A DNA stretch of 64,000 nucleotides from Sandaracinobacteroides sp041675905 (lineage in GTDB: Bacteria; Pseudomonadota; Alphaproteobacteria; Sphingomonadales; Sphingomonadaceae): NCBI GenBank assembly GCA_041675905.1, contig JBAYSX010000003.1:111388-175387 (forward strand), in the 5' to 3' direction. This document shows, piece after piece, positions 46,225-55,002 of this stretch. The notes under the pieces were generated by a model. It was not told the DNA's origin. It worked only from the letters and a program-made list of their open reading frames with translations, and searched no databases. The position numbers were made by a program, and so were the translations under genes. The first letter of the stretch is position 1. The number at the start of each line of letters is the position of its first letter.

Positions 46225-47694
46225 TCATGCGCGGCCTCCGCCTGGTTCGCCGGCAAGTGCCATCAATGCATCGACGTCAAGATGCTGCTCCAGTTCGTCA
46301 GCGATAGTATCGAGCGCGGCGTCGACGCTCGCACCATAATCCGCGCCGCCGCCCGCGCCGCCAAGGCGTTGCAACAGCGCGTGGCGCAAATCGGCGCTGG
46401 TCAGAAGACCATGAACATAGCTGCCCATGACAAGGCCCGAAGGCGCGATTACGCCTTCCATCTTCCCGTCGTCCAATCGGGCAAAGGCGAGGCTGGCGCC
46501 GGGGCCGTCGGTCTCACCTATGTGCATCTCATAGCCGGTGAAACGTGCGCCCAGGGCTTCGCCGCTTACCGCGCGCAACTGCTTTTGCGGGCCAAGCCGC
46601 GTTTCGACATCCAGCAAGCCCAGGCCGTCGGCCGTTCCCGGCGGGCCTTCGAAACCGTCGGGATCGGCAATCTTCCGCCCCAGCATCTGATAGCCGCCGC
46701 ACAGCCCCAGTATCGCGCCGCCCTGGCGATGATGCGCCAGGATATCGATGTCCCAGCCTTCCGCGCGCAGCGCCGCAAGATCGGCGATGCTGGCCTTGGA
46801 ACCGGGCAGGATGATCAGCGCGGTGTCGGCCGGGATTGGCTGGCCCGGCGGCACCATGACGAGTTCGACCAAAGGCTCCAGCTTCAGCGGGTCCAGATCG
46901 TCGAAATTGGATATGCGCGGGAGGATCGGGCAGGCGATTTTCAACCGGCCCGTGCCGCTGCTGGCCGGACGTTCCAGCGTCACTCCATCCTCGCTGGGCA
47001 GGCGGGCGGTGGCGTGAAGCCAGGGCACGACACCAAAACCGCGCCAGCCCGAAAGGATCTCGATCTGGCGATAGCCGTCGGTGAACAGTGCCGGATCGCC
47101 GCGAAACTTGTTGATGATGAAGCCCCGAATCATGGCGGCGTCCTGCGTATCCAGCACCGTGCGCGTGCCGGCCAGCGCTGCAATTACGCCGCCGCGATCG
47201 ATATCGCCGACCAGCACGACCGGCACATCGGCGGCGCGGGCGAAGCCCATGTTGGCAATGTCTCCGGCGCGCAAATTGATTTCCGCAGGAGAACCTGCGC
47301 CCTCGACCATGACGATATCGCATCGGGCGCGCAGGCGCTGCCAGCTTTCCAGCACTTCAGGCAAAAGCGAAGCGCGTTTGGTACGGAAATTGCCAGCGCC
47401 CAGCGTGCCACGCACCCGGCCATGCACGATCAGTTGGGAAGTATGGTCCGCCTGCGGCTTCAGCAAAACCGGATTCATGTCTGTGTGGGGCTCGGCGCGG
47501 CAGGCCATCGCCTGCAACGCCTGCGCCCGGCCGATCTCGCCGCCGTCCTCGGTGACGGCGGCGTTGTTCGACATATTCTGCGGCTTGAACGGCAGCACCC
47601 GCAAGCCACGATTGCTCAAGGCCCGGCACAGGCCGGCGACCAGCACCGACTTGCCCACATCCGAGCCAGTGCCTTGCAGCATCAAAGCGCCCAT
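46225..47694 (-). CDS. cobQ: Cobyric acid synthase
   Basis: A 489-residue glutamine amidotransferase that amidates adenosylcobyrinic acid a,c-diamide in cobalamin synthesis. The ATG at 47694 starts ALMLQGTGSDVGKSVL, the N-terminal ATP-grasp-like P-loop domain; the frame upstream to 48201 is not conserved. PQNMSNNA, GAGSPAEINL, and VGDIDRGGVIA follow. The C-terminal amidotransferase has the nucleophile Cys near 332 in GLCGGYQMLG and the His near 428 in SYVHGLL. It is divergent from a BtuF-like gene, linking synthesis and uptake. Confidence 0.94.
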   Translation of the reverse strand: MGALMLQGTGSDVGKSVLVAGLCRALSNRGLRVLPFKPQNMSNNAAVTEDGGEIGRAQALQAMACRAEPHTDMNPVLLKPQADHTSQLIVHGRVRGTLGAGNFRTKRASLLPEVLESWQRLRARCDIVMVEGAGSPAEINLRAGDIANMGFARAADVPVVLVGDIDRGGVIAALAGTRTVLDTQDAAMIRGFIINKFRGDPALFTDGYRQIEILSGWRGFGVVPWLHATARLPSEDGVTLERPASSGTGRLKIACPILPRISNFDDLDPLKLEPLVELVMVPPGQPIPADTALIILPGSKASIADLAALRAEGWDIDILAHHRQGGAILGLCGGYQMLGRKIADPDGFEGPPGTADGLGLLDVETRLGPQKQLRAVSGEALGARFTGYEMHIGETDGPGASLAFARLDDGKMEGVIAPSGLVMGSYVHGLLTSADLRHALLQRLGGAGGGADYGASVDAALDTIADELEQHLDVDALMALAGEPGGGRA

Positions 47695-47827
47695 ATGATT
47701 CCTTCCGCGATTCAGCCACAGCAACAGACAGGCGTGTACATAGACACGCAAGGCGCGCCGGACATCCCCGGACGTTGGCTTCGGCCCGGCACTTGTGTCC
47801 CGGAGTCGTGTTGCTAAGGACCACGGC

Positions 47828-48718
47828 ATGGTGCCGTGGATTAAATCGATGTGGACGGTTCGGACGCGATCGGGCCGGATTATAGCTTGCGCCGGACTGC
47901 TGTTGGCCGGGGCGTTTCCGGCCCCGCTGCATGCGCAGGGGCAGGGCGCAGCCAGAGCGAACACGGTCATCGGCACACCTCGCAAGATCATTTCACTCAA
48001 TCTCTGTGCCGACCAGTATTTGCTGGCGCTGGCCGATCCAGGCCAGATCGCCGGGCTGACGCCCAACGCGAACGATCCCGAGATGTCGGCGGCGGCGGCG
48101 CAGACACGCGGGCTCCGGATATTGGGCCGGTCGGCCGAGGAGGTGCTCGTGATCGATCCCGATCTCGTGGTGGGCGAGACGGTCCGGCGCAGCGCCGTCA
48201 TGATGGCGCTGAAGGAGAAAAACTATCCGGCACTCGATCTTCGGATGGCCGATAGCTTTGCGGACATTGTCGCGCAAACGCGGAAAGTCGCGCATGCCAT
48301 CGGCCATCCAGCGCGCGGAGAAGCACTGGTTTCGCAAATGGAACAGGAACTCGCAAAGCTGGGAAAACCGGGCAGGGGCCGGGTTGCAGCTTATTATCAG
48401 CGGCGCGGTTTCATGACCGGAACGGGCACACTGGTCGATGATCTCATGCAGCGCGTCGGCCTCGTCAACCTCGCGAGCAAGCTCGGCAAGCCCGCACTCT
48501 CGCAATTGTCGATCGAGGAGCTGGTCGCTGCGCAGCCAGACTTCATGATCGTCGAAACGTCGACCGACGATATTGCCGATCAAGGGACTGAAATGCTGCA
48601 TCATCCGGCGTTGCGCGACATTCCCCGCATCCGTCTGCCTCATGCCTGGACCGTGTGCGGCGGGCCCGCCTATGTGCGCGCGGCGCAGAGCCTCGCGGCG
48701 CAGATCGGGATATACTGA
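47828..48718 (+). CDS. BtuF-like periplasmic substrate-binding protein
   Basis: A 296-residue periplasmic binding protein with a Sec signal (IIACAGLLLAGAFPAPLHA) and a cluster A-II/class III fold: KIISLNLCADQYLLALADP, VLVIDPDLVVGE, and the C-terminal IPRIRLPHAWTVCGGP. It is most similar in type to BtuF and iron-chelate binding proteins. Being divergent from cobQ favours cobalamin or its precursors, which is inference. No FecCD permease or ATPase follows; instead mobile-element debris begins right after its stop. Confidence 0.82.
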   Translation: MVPWIKSMWTVRTRSGRIIACAGLLLAGAFPAPLHAQGQGAARANTVIGTPRKIISLNLCADQYLLALADPGQIAGLTPNANDPEMSAAAAQTRGLRILGRSAEEVLVIDPDLVVGETVRRSAVMMALKEKNYPALDLRMADSFADIVAQTRKVAHAIGHPARGEALVSQMEQELAKLGKPGRGRVAAYYQRRGFMTGTGTLVDDLMQRVGLVNLASKLGKPALSQLSIEELVAAQPDFMIVETSTDDIADQGTEMLHHPALRDIPRIRLPHAWTVCGGPAYVRAAQSLAAQIGIY

Positions 48719-48933
48719 GAAACCCGGAACGCGATTCCCGTCCGCGCGTTGCGCTCCGTCGCGTCAAGTGGCCTGAGGTCGTCCGTCGCGCCATGTCGAG
48801 CGCGGGTGCATTGATGGACGACGCTTTTTGCCGCATCCGTCGCGCCGCGGCAGGATCGTAGATATAGTTGCCTGAGAAATCCGCATCGGCCGCTCGAAAG
48901 CCGCGCTGGCGCGAAGCGCCGCAAAGGGCGTGG

Positions 48934-48981
48934 CCAAATACGCACCGCCTCCTGCCTGAACTCTTCGCTATGCTTGATCAT
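48934..48981 (-). mobile_element. Remnant of an IS3-family transposase OrfA start
   Basis: The minus strand reads MIKHSEEFRQEAVRIW, the typical first 16 residues of IS3-group OrfA proteins, then the similarity stops. The rest of the transposase and any terminal repeats are not visible. In the 299-base stretch 48719-49017 I recognise nothing else. Confidence 0.7.
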
Positions 48982-49017
48982 CTCATCGGTCTCCTGTCGC
49001 GAGCTTAAAACGCTCAG

Positions 49018-49452
49018 ATGACCGGCGCAAAACCGTACAAGTCCAAACTGCTGGTATCAGATTTTGAACCACGCACGGGCGCACTTGCCGTCGCCAAAGA
49101 CAAAGGTGGAAGCCGAATGGTGGTGCTACCGCCGACGACCAGCGCCCATTTTGCGGAAGCTGCCAAGGAGCGTCCCGGCGACGAATGGCTGTTCATACGC
49201 ACCAGCGGCAAGCAATGGGCGCGGGACGGTTGGGACTGGTTTATCAAACGCGCTGCCAAGACAGCAGGCCTGCCAGAAAATACGGTCGCATATACGCTGC
49301 GCCATAGCGTTATCACGGATTTGATAGGCGTGGGTCTCGACGCTCTTACCGTCGCCCGCCTTTCCGGCACAAGTTTGGAAATGATCGACAGGCATTACGG
49401 CCACCTTCTCGCTAAACAGGCAGCAGTTGGCCTGCAAAGCCTGACATTTTGA
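49018..49452 (+). pseudogene. Tyrosine recombinase, C-terminal catalytic fragment
   Basis: A 144-codon frame matching only the catalytic half of a phage-type integrase. It has LVSDFEPRTG, YTLRHSVITDLI (box II, RH), SGTS at the second-His position, and DRHYGHL carrying the nucleophilic Tyr. The N-terminal DNA-binding domain and core-binding domain are missing, and the expected box I TGAR reads TGAK at the very start of the frame. It is therefore a truncated and probably inactive relic. It is unrelated in sequence to the complete integrase at 55003. Confidence 0.8.
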
Positions 49453-49504
49453 TATCGCGGAGAAGGCTGGATATCCGTGACCGGATCGCGCTAGATGCTC
49501 CGGG

Positions 49505-50284
49505 TCATCGTTGATTTTGGCCCCGAATCCGCTCGTAGATCTCCTTCGCCAGATGTTCCTGTGTCGCGCTGCGAAACTGCCGGTCGCTCATTACGCGCGT
49601 CACGATTTCGTCATTGCCTTCCATCCGCTGGATGAAAAGTTCATCCATGATGCGCCCGAACCACGTATAAAAATTGCCGGGCGTGTTGGCGTTTGCCGCC
49701 TCAACAATCCGTTCGTCCTGTTCCGCCGCTGATCGCACCTGATCGAAGAACAGTTGATCGGCCTCGGTGAAATCCGTGCCGAAGCGCTCGTTCAGTTTGT
49801 CGATAAGCGTCGATAGCGCAACCTCGGTATCCTTCGGCCGCCCGGTGCCTACGTCGGTTGGTCCCTTGATCGGGTCGGCTTCGCCCAAAGACAGGTCAAT
49901 GCTGCCCTGGCTCATTTGCTGTAGCCGGAAATATTTCAGCGCCACATCATCGTCCAGCGTGAACCGCGTTCCATCGCCCGCCTGCGGCAGCTTCGACGAC
50001 AGGTTGCGCAGGAAGACATATAGCTGTTCGAGCCCCGGATCGAACCACGGCATGATCTGCGACAGGAAAGCGTAGAGGTTGCGGAACGCCGTCAGATGGC
50101 CGCGAAACTCCTCCTGCACTGGCTCTTGCTGATTGTTGAAGCGGTCGACGCACACGTCGAGAATGGCGTTCATCGCCCGATGATCCTGCCCGCTATGTTC
50201 GCGCCGGCCCTTGAACCATATGGTGGAAAATGCCTGCACATCATCCGGCGTGAATATCGCCGGTTGCAGCAATTCACCTCCCAA
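49505..50284 (-). pseudogene. Type I restriction enzyme HsdR, C-terminal remnant
   Basis: This open frame of 259 codons matches the C-terminal helical part of the large type I restriction subunit. It runs from IFTPDDVQAFSTIWFKGR through FYAFLSQIMPWFDPGLE-like sequence (shown in part) and LNERFGTDFTEADQLFFDQV to MSDRQFRSATQEHLAKEIYERIR. The nuclease and helicase domains, more than 700 residues, are missing. Its front joins the inside of hsdS at about 50275, so a deletion has removed the region between. It has only a TTG as possible start and no ribosome site of its own. Confidence 0.85.
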
Positions 50285-50898
50285 TGCGCCGGGATTTGGC
50301 CGAGCCAGTCGATGCCGCTGTCTTTCATCGGGGCGCCGGGGTTCAGGCCTTTTGTGACGGCGTGGGTGATGATCGCCTGCCGCTTTTCGGCGAGGCGGTC
50401 GAGCAGCGCCTGTTTCTTCGCAATCAGCGCGTCGATCCGCGCCGTTTTCTCATCCAGAAATGCCGCGATGCGTTTCTGGGTTTCGAGCGGAGGCAGAGGG
50501 GCAAGCGACTGGTAGGCCTTTTCTCTGGAAAGACCGGGCACCGCCGTATCGTCTGAAAGCTCGTCTAGACCCAAAATCCCTAAGAGGTGAAAGAGGTAGC
50601 GCAGATCAGCCTCGGTATGACGCCGATCGACCACGAACGTAGTGTCCACCGCGAACACCGGCGTTTCGGAATACTGGCATTTCCCGTATGATCCCTTACG
50701 ACCGACGACAATGCATGGACCAAGAGTGTTGGCGGCCGAATGTCGGTCGAAAGGTCCATTGGAACCGTAAACCAAAACGGGACCGCTGGAATCTCGATCA
50801 TCTGCCGCAATAGCGTCGCCGTAGCCGAAACGTGTCAGTCTTTTGAGCGGTGCCAACTCCCATCCCCGTGGAAGCGTGAGGTGTCCGTTTAACCTCAC
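50275..50898 (-). pseudogene. Type I restriction specificity subunit HsdS, truncated after the first half
   Basis: This hsdS starts with a GTG at 50898 that overlaps the hsdM stop. Residues 1 to about 135 form the first target-recognition domain (LPRGWELAPLKRLTRFGYGD, VVGRKGSYGKCQY, YLFHLLGILGL). The conserved central helices follow (LPPLETQKRIAAFLDEKTARIDALI, KQALLDRLAEKRQAIITHAVTKGL). The second recognition domain has just begun (IDWLGQIPAHWEV) when the match stops and hsdR sequence starts in another frame. The open frame runs on to 50170 as missense. Confidence 0.85.
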
Positions 50899-50984
50899 GC
50901 CACCAGCCCTGTGAGCAAATCGGCAATCTCGCCTTCCAGCGCGGCAATATCGGACTTGTCGTCGAGGGCGATGTGATTGGCGGC
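50895..50984 (-). pseudogene. HsdM C-terminal remnant
   Basis: In the frame that ends at the TGA overlapping the hsdS start, the minus strand reads DDKSDIAALEGEIADLLTGLVA, shown here only over its last 22 codons and typical of the tail of type I methyltransferase subunits. Further upstream the sequence belongs to an adhesin fragment on the other strand. The exact junction is between about 50960 and 51010. Confidence 0.6.
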
Positions 50985-52290
50985 TCGACGGCGAATGACG
51001 GCAATCTTTTTGTTGCCGCCGCTTATGGCAACGACGTCAACAATGGCGCGATGCTTTCCACCGGCAATGTCGACACGGGTGGAGACTTCGCATCAGTTGC
51101 CGCTGTCAGCAATACGCAGGCCGCGGGCCGTGACACTTCGACGATCGCTGCCACTGCGAGTGGCGCGAACATCATCCGTACGATGATCGAAGATAATGTC
51201 ACCGGCGCTGGTGTGTCGACCTCGGGCAACACCATCCAGGCATCCGCCCATGGCAACCGGGCAACCGCAAATGAACTGATCGTCAGCGGCAACAATATCG
51301 ATACGGCGTCCACGACGCCCACTACGGGCGTGACTACAACATTCGATGGCTCCGGTAACGCCGTGCTTACGGCCAATGCGTCGTTCGCGGTGCAGAACGC
51401 CCAGTCGGAAACGGGTGCGATTTCCGCTTCACAGCTCGACAATCCGGCGACTCCGACGACCGCCGCTGGCATGTTGACCGTCGTGGGCGGGGATGTGGCG
51501 GATGCTACCATTCTGTCCGAAGCTAATCGATCCGTCGCATCCGCTACCGGCAACAGCGCCAACAGCACGCTATCGGTCGCGGCGAACGGGATCGCCAGCA
51601 CCACCGGTCTGCAGAACTTCCAGACGAGCGATGCCGATTTGTCGGCGGACATCGGCCTGCAAGGGACCATCGGAACCGATCCCATCAACTTTGCTGGTGT
51701 GAGCGGAGCCGGCGTAATTACCGGCACCGGTTCCAGCCTGACGGGGGGGAGCATTCTGACGCTGGATGCTGTCACCACGATCGCTTTCGACTTCTCAGCA
51801 CCATCGGCACTGCCAGCCTTGCGCTGAATGGGACCGACACGGCAACCGGTGATCATGTGCTTGCCAACATGCAAGTCGCTATCACGACGGCAACCAGCAG
51901 CGCCACGACCCGTCTGTACAACGAAGATCGGATCGCAACGATTGGTCTTGGCCTTGCCAACAGCAGCGTGACCATGTCGGGCAACAGCACGGTTGGTGAA
52001 GCTTCGGCAAACCGGGCCGTCAACAGTGTGACGCTGAACACCGGGACGACCCAGACTGCCAGCGCCGGCATCGCCAACGATCAGCAAAGCACGGCTGCGG
52101 TGAACGCCAACGCTACCACCTTTGCCAACGTGACGCTTGCGGGAGGCGATGCCCTCGCGCCAGCGGCGGCGCTTGCTAACGGTGGCGTGACGATCGCCGG
52201 CAACAGCACGCGGGCACTGGCCCGTGGCAATACCGCCACCAACGTCCTCAATGTCGCGGCCGACAGCGACTATGGCACTTCGGCGGGGAT
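50973..52290 (+). pseudogene. Repeat-rich surface adhesin fragment with a frameshift
   Basis: Two consecutive plus-strand frames (50973-51827 and 51857-52339) encode one low-complexity Ala/Ser/Thr/Asn-rich protein without Cys, typical of beta-strand-repeat adhesins. Repeats share a core such as SGNTIQASAHGNRATANEL, ANRSVASATGNSANSTL, SGNSTVGEASANRAVNSV and AGNSTRALARGNTATNVL, about 90 residues apart. The frames are joined by a shift near 51790-51800: IAFDFS in one frame continues as TIGTASLALNGTD in another. There is no signal peptide or C-terminus, because the left end abuts the hsdM tail and the right end an integrase. Confidence 0.72.
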
Positions 52291-52293
52291 TGG

Positions 52294-54096
52294 TTGGCAA
52301 TGCCCTCCTGCTTCGAGGAAGTGCCCCGCAAGCCCTTGAAGCCGGGAACGATCGGGCAGTATCGCTACAATGTAACAATTATCGTGTCAGCGCTGGTACA
52401 ATGCGGGGTGGCGGTATCGGCGCTAAAGCACCTCGCCGATGTGGTCCGACCAGGAAATATCGACCGGGCGATGCAGTATCTGCATCAACGGGCCGACGGC
52501 AAGATCACGCCGCAGATGTTTCAGCTGGCATTCCGGGCGCGGACCATTGCCCGCTGGTGCAAACTGTCTGACAGCGATCTCGAACGTCTCGACAGGATAT
52601 TTTACAGCATACGCGAACAGCACGACCTGCAGCGAGGCATGACGCCAAAAAACCGAGCGTTGCTGAACAGGCTGGACGACAAGCGTTTTGCCGACAACGT
52701 CCAGCTTTTGCCGTTCCTTTTGATGGAACGCGCCCTCAAGAATCCCGGCAAGCCGTGGGCACCCGCGCTTGCCCGCACCGCCATGGCAATCGAGGTGTTG
52801 CTCATGTGCAGCGTCCGCCGCGCTAACCTGACTGCTCTGGAACTGGGCAGGTCAATCAAGCGGATCGGGCAAGGTAAGGACGCGTTCTGGATTATCGAGC
52901 ACGAGGCCGAGGAGGTAAAGAATGAGGAGCCGCTGCGCTTCCGCCTGCCTGATCAGACCGTGGCCATGCTCGAAATCTATCTCAACGAATGGCGACCAAA
53001 GCTGTGCCCGACACCGAGTCCGTGGCTCTTTCCGGCACCGGACGGAAGTTGTATCGGCGCGAAAACCATGGCGCACGCCATCCGTGCCCAAACGAAGCGG
53101 GTTCTGGGCGTCGCTATCACGCCACATCAATTTCGGCATATCTCTGCCGAATTGTTCATGATGGACAATCCGGACGGGCTGTTCACGGTCAGCCAGCATC
53201 TGGGTCATCGCGACGTCAATCCCGAAACCGACTGGCGGGATGAATCCGCCTGGCATGCGGCCAACCCGGCGATCGATGCCGGCTTCTGTTCAATGGACGA
53301 GCTGCGCATCAAGGCGCGGCGGATTGAACATTTTCCTGCCGAGATTGCTGATTTCCGGCGCTTCCACCTTAACCAATGGCAGGAAGGGGCGGCGAATCCG
53401 TGGCTGGCGCTCGAAGTTTATGATGCCGCTGAAGCCATGACTCCGATCGAAGACCTTGCCGGGCAACCGTGCTGGGTTGGTATCGACCTTTCCAGCGTGG
53501 AAGATTTGACTGCCGTGGTGGCCGTCTTTCCCGAAGACGATGACGAGGGCCAGCGTTATGACGTGCTGCCCATGTTTTTCTTGCCCGAAGCGAATATCGC
53601 GAAGAAGGGCGAAAAGGACCGGGCGGATTATATGCGCTGGGCTGCCGAAGGCGTCCTGACCCTGACACCCGGCAACGTGGTGGATCATTCGGCCATCGTG
53701 GATCATGTCATCGCGCTTGGCGAGCGATACGGTGTGCAGGAAATCGCGATCGACCGCTGGAACTCGACGGCAGTGAATACGTCCCTTCAGGAAGAGGGCT
53801 TCACGGTCAGCCAGTTTGGCCAAGGCTTCGCCAGCATGGCCGCGCCCGTGAAAGAACTGAAGCGGGCGATCCTGACCGGACACTTCCGGCACGGCGGCAA
53901 CCCGCTGCTGCGCATGTGCTTCGGCAATGTAGTGGCCGATAAGGACGCGGCGGAAAACGAAAAATTCACCAAGGAGCGGGCGCGCGGGCGAATCGATGGC
54001 GCTGTTGCCGCCGCGATCGCCGTTGGCCGCATTCTCGCAAATGAAATCACCCCTTCACCCTATGAGGCCCGCGAAGGCGGATTCCTCTTTCTCTAA
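52294..54096 (+). CDS. In-frame chimera: tyrosine integrase joined to the C-terminal part of a phage terminase large subunit
   Basis: A 600-codon open frame. Residues about 10-310 are an integrase: a helical core-binding part (GTIGQYRYNVTIIVSAL), box I-like LLMCSVRRANLTALEL, ITPHQFRHISAELFM and SQHLGHRDVNPET. At about residue 312 it changes to a terminase: DWRDESAWHAANPAIDAG, FHLNQWQEGAANPW, then the nuclease domain CWVGIDLSSVEDLTAVV and IAIDRWNSTAV. The integrase Tyr is lost, as is the terminase ATPase domain. The integrase start also looks cut, since it abuts the adhesin near 52280. This is almost certainly debris from deletions, though the nuclease part has its Asp residues. Confidence 0.8.
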   Translation: MAMPSCFEEVPRKPLKPGTIGQYRYNVTIIVSALVQCGVAVSALKHLADVVRPGNIDRAMQYLHQRADGKITPQMFQLAFRARTIARWCKLSDSDLERLDRIFYSIREQHDLQRGMTPKNRALLNRLDDKRFADNVQLLPFLLMERALKNPGKPWAPALARTAMAIEVLLMCSVRRANLTALELGRSIKRIGQGKDAFWIIEHEAEEVKNEEPLRFRLPDQTVAMLEIYLNEWRPKLCPTPSPWLFPAPDGSCIGAKTMAHAIRAQTKRVLGVAITPHQFRHISAELFMMDNPDGLFTVSQHLGHRDVNPETDWRDESAWHAANPAIDAGFCSMDELRIKARRIEHFPAEIADFRRFHLNQWQEGAANPWLALEVYDAAEAMTPIEDLAGQPCWVGIDLSSVEDLTAVVAVFPEDDDEGQRYDVLPMFFLPEANIAKKGEKDRADYMRWAAEGVLTLTPGNVVDHSAIVDHVIALGERYGVQEIAIDRWNSTAVNTSLQEEGFTVSQFGQGFASMAAPVKELKRAILTGHFRHGGNPLLRMCFGNVVADKDAAENEKFTKERARGRIDGAVAAAIAVGRILANEITPSPYEAREGGFLFL

Positions 54097-54107
54097 GGAG
54101 CAGCACC

Positions 54108-54485
54108 ATGCACCAAGTGAATGTCACCGGGTTAACCCGCAATTCGCGGCTAACGCCAAACAAGTCCGGCAATGTCATTCTGGCATATTTCGACTGTGAG
54201 GCGAACGGACTGGAACTGGCCGGATGCGCCTTTGTCCGCACCCCGCGCCACGGTCTGACTGTATGGGCACCGAAGCTGGAAACACCCGGCGGAGCGCGGC
54301 GAAGCGTCACTATTGCCGACAGTCAGCTTCGCAGCGCGATGGTTCGCCAGGCGCAAGCCGCATATCGGGCGCTTGGCGGCACCGATGGCGACTGGGGGCC
54401 GCGCGAATCCGAATCCGACAAGGGCGACAACGGCAATGACGACGATGGCGAGGGCCTTCGCCGGTTCATTACCGGCGCTTCCTGA
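54108..54485 (+). CDS. Hypothetical phage-associated protein
   Basis: A 125-residue protein starting 12 bases after the terminase stop with ribosome site AAGGAGCAG. It is composed mainly of beta strands (NVILAYFDCEANGLELAGCAFVRT), then a basic helix (SQLRSAMVRQAQAAYRAL), and an acidic Asp/Gly/Asn tail. I do not recognise a family. Its position after a terminase suggests a prophage origin, perhaps the next gene in the packaging block. Confidence 0.6.
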   Translation: MHQVNVTGLTRNSRLTPNKSGNVILAYFDCEANGLELAGCAFVRTPRHGLTVWAPKLETPGGARRSVTIADSQLRSAMVRQAQAAYRALGGTDGDWGPRESESDKGDNGNDDDGEGLRRFITGAS

Positions 54486-54490
54486 GCGTC

Positions 54491-54592
54491 TGTATCACCT
54501 TGTAGCACCTTGTATCACCTGAAAAATCGGCGGGTGATACAGGTTTTTCCCTTTATTTATAAGATTGTATCACCTGTATCACTCGTATCACC
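54491..54592. repeat. Cluster of TGTATCACC direct repeats with one inverted copy
   Basis: Three 10-bp tandem copies (TGTATCACCT, TGTAGCACCT, TGTATCACCT) lie at 54491-54520. An inverted copy (GGTGATACA) is at 54533-54541. Three more head-to-tail copies (TGTATCACCT, TGTATCACTC, CGTATCACC) lie at 54566-54592. An AT-rich stretch (TTTTTCCCTTTATTTATAAGA) lies between. This is the look of iterons or clustered regulator sites. The rest of the gap 54486-55002 holds the tRNA-like site below and nothing else I recognise. Confidence 0.75.
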
Positions 54593-54764
54593 AAAAAACA
54601 TAGGGCAACATTTTCATGCGCAATTCCAATTTTCGTGTTTTTCGGTTGGTTTGACGCGCGCCCGATGGCTCATGCACCTGCCATTCGCGCGGCGACGAAT
54701 TAGCCTCGTGGTGACTCCGGCCATTTTGTGACCGCTGGTATATCGTCTAAGTGCTTGATTTTAA

Positions 54765-54810
54765 TGGCGCACCCGACACGATTCGAACGTGTGGCCTTTG
54801 CCTTCGGAGG
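54765..54810 (-). other. Attachment-site copy: 3' half of tRNA-Arg
   Basis: The minus strand reads CCTCCGAAGGC, AAAGGCC, the T-arm ACACG TTCGAAT CGTGT, then CGGGTGC, G and CCA. This is the tRNA-Arg 3' half, from anticodon loop to CCA; the loop position gives anticodon CCG. The upstream bases do not form a 5' half, so it is not a gene. It is the duplicated core left by site-specific integration. A complete integrase gene begins 192 bases to the right. Confidence 0.85.
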
Positions 54811-55002
54811 AATAGAATTAGGGCCACGCCACGGCTTTCCATTCTACGCCAACCTGCAATAATCTACGCTAATGCTCTATATTCATTAGGTTTTTTTGGT
54901 ACTAGAATACGCCGATGGCACGATGTTTTACTCGGGACTTTGCTCCCACCTGCTTCCGTGGTGCTTCCGTGGGAGCAGGCCAGACGCCGGAGGTTTTTCA
55001 CT

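Noticed and set aside
47695..47827. Cobalamin riboswitch between cobQ and the BtuF-like gene
   Set aside because: I looked on both strands for the B12 box and the conserved core and did not find them.
51023..52378. 451-codon minus-strand frame opposite the adhesin fragment
   Set aside because: The plus strand shows a clear internal repeat, whereas the minus reading only mirrors its low complexity.
54491..54592. CRISPR array
   Set aside because: Repeats are only 9-10 bases, there are no regular spacers, and no cas genes are near.
54765..54840. Complete tRNA-Arg gene
   Set aside because: The 5' acceptor strand, D-arm and 5' anticodon stem are absent; only the 3' half is present.
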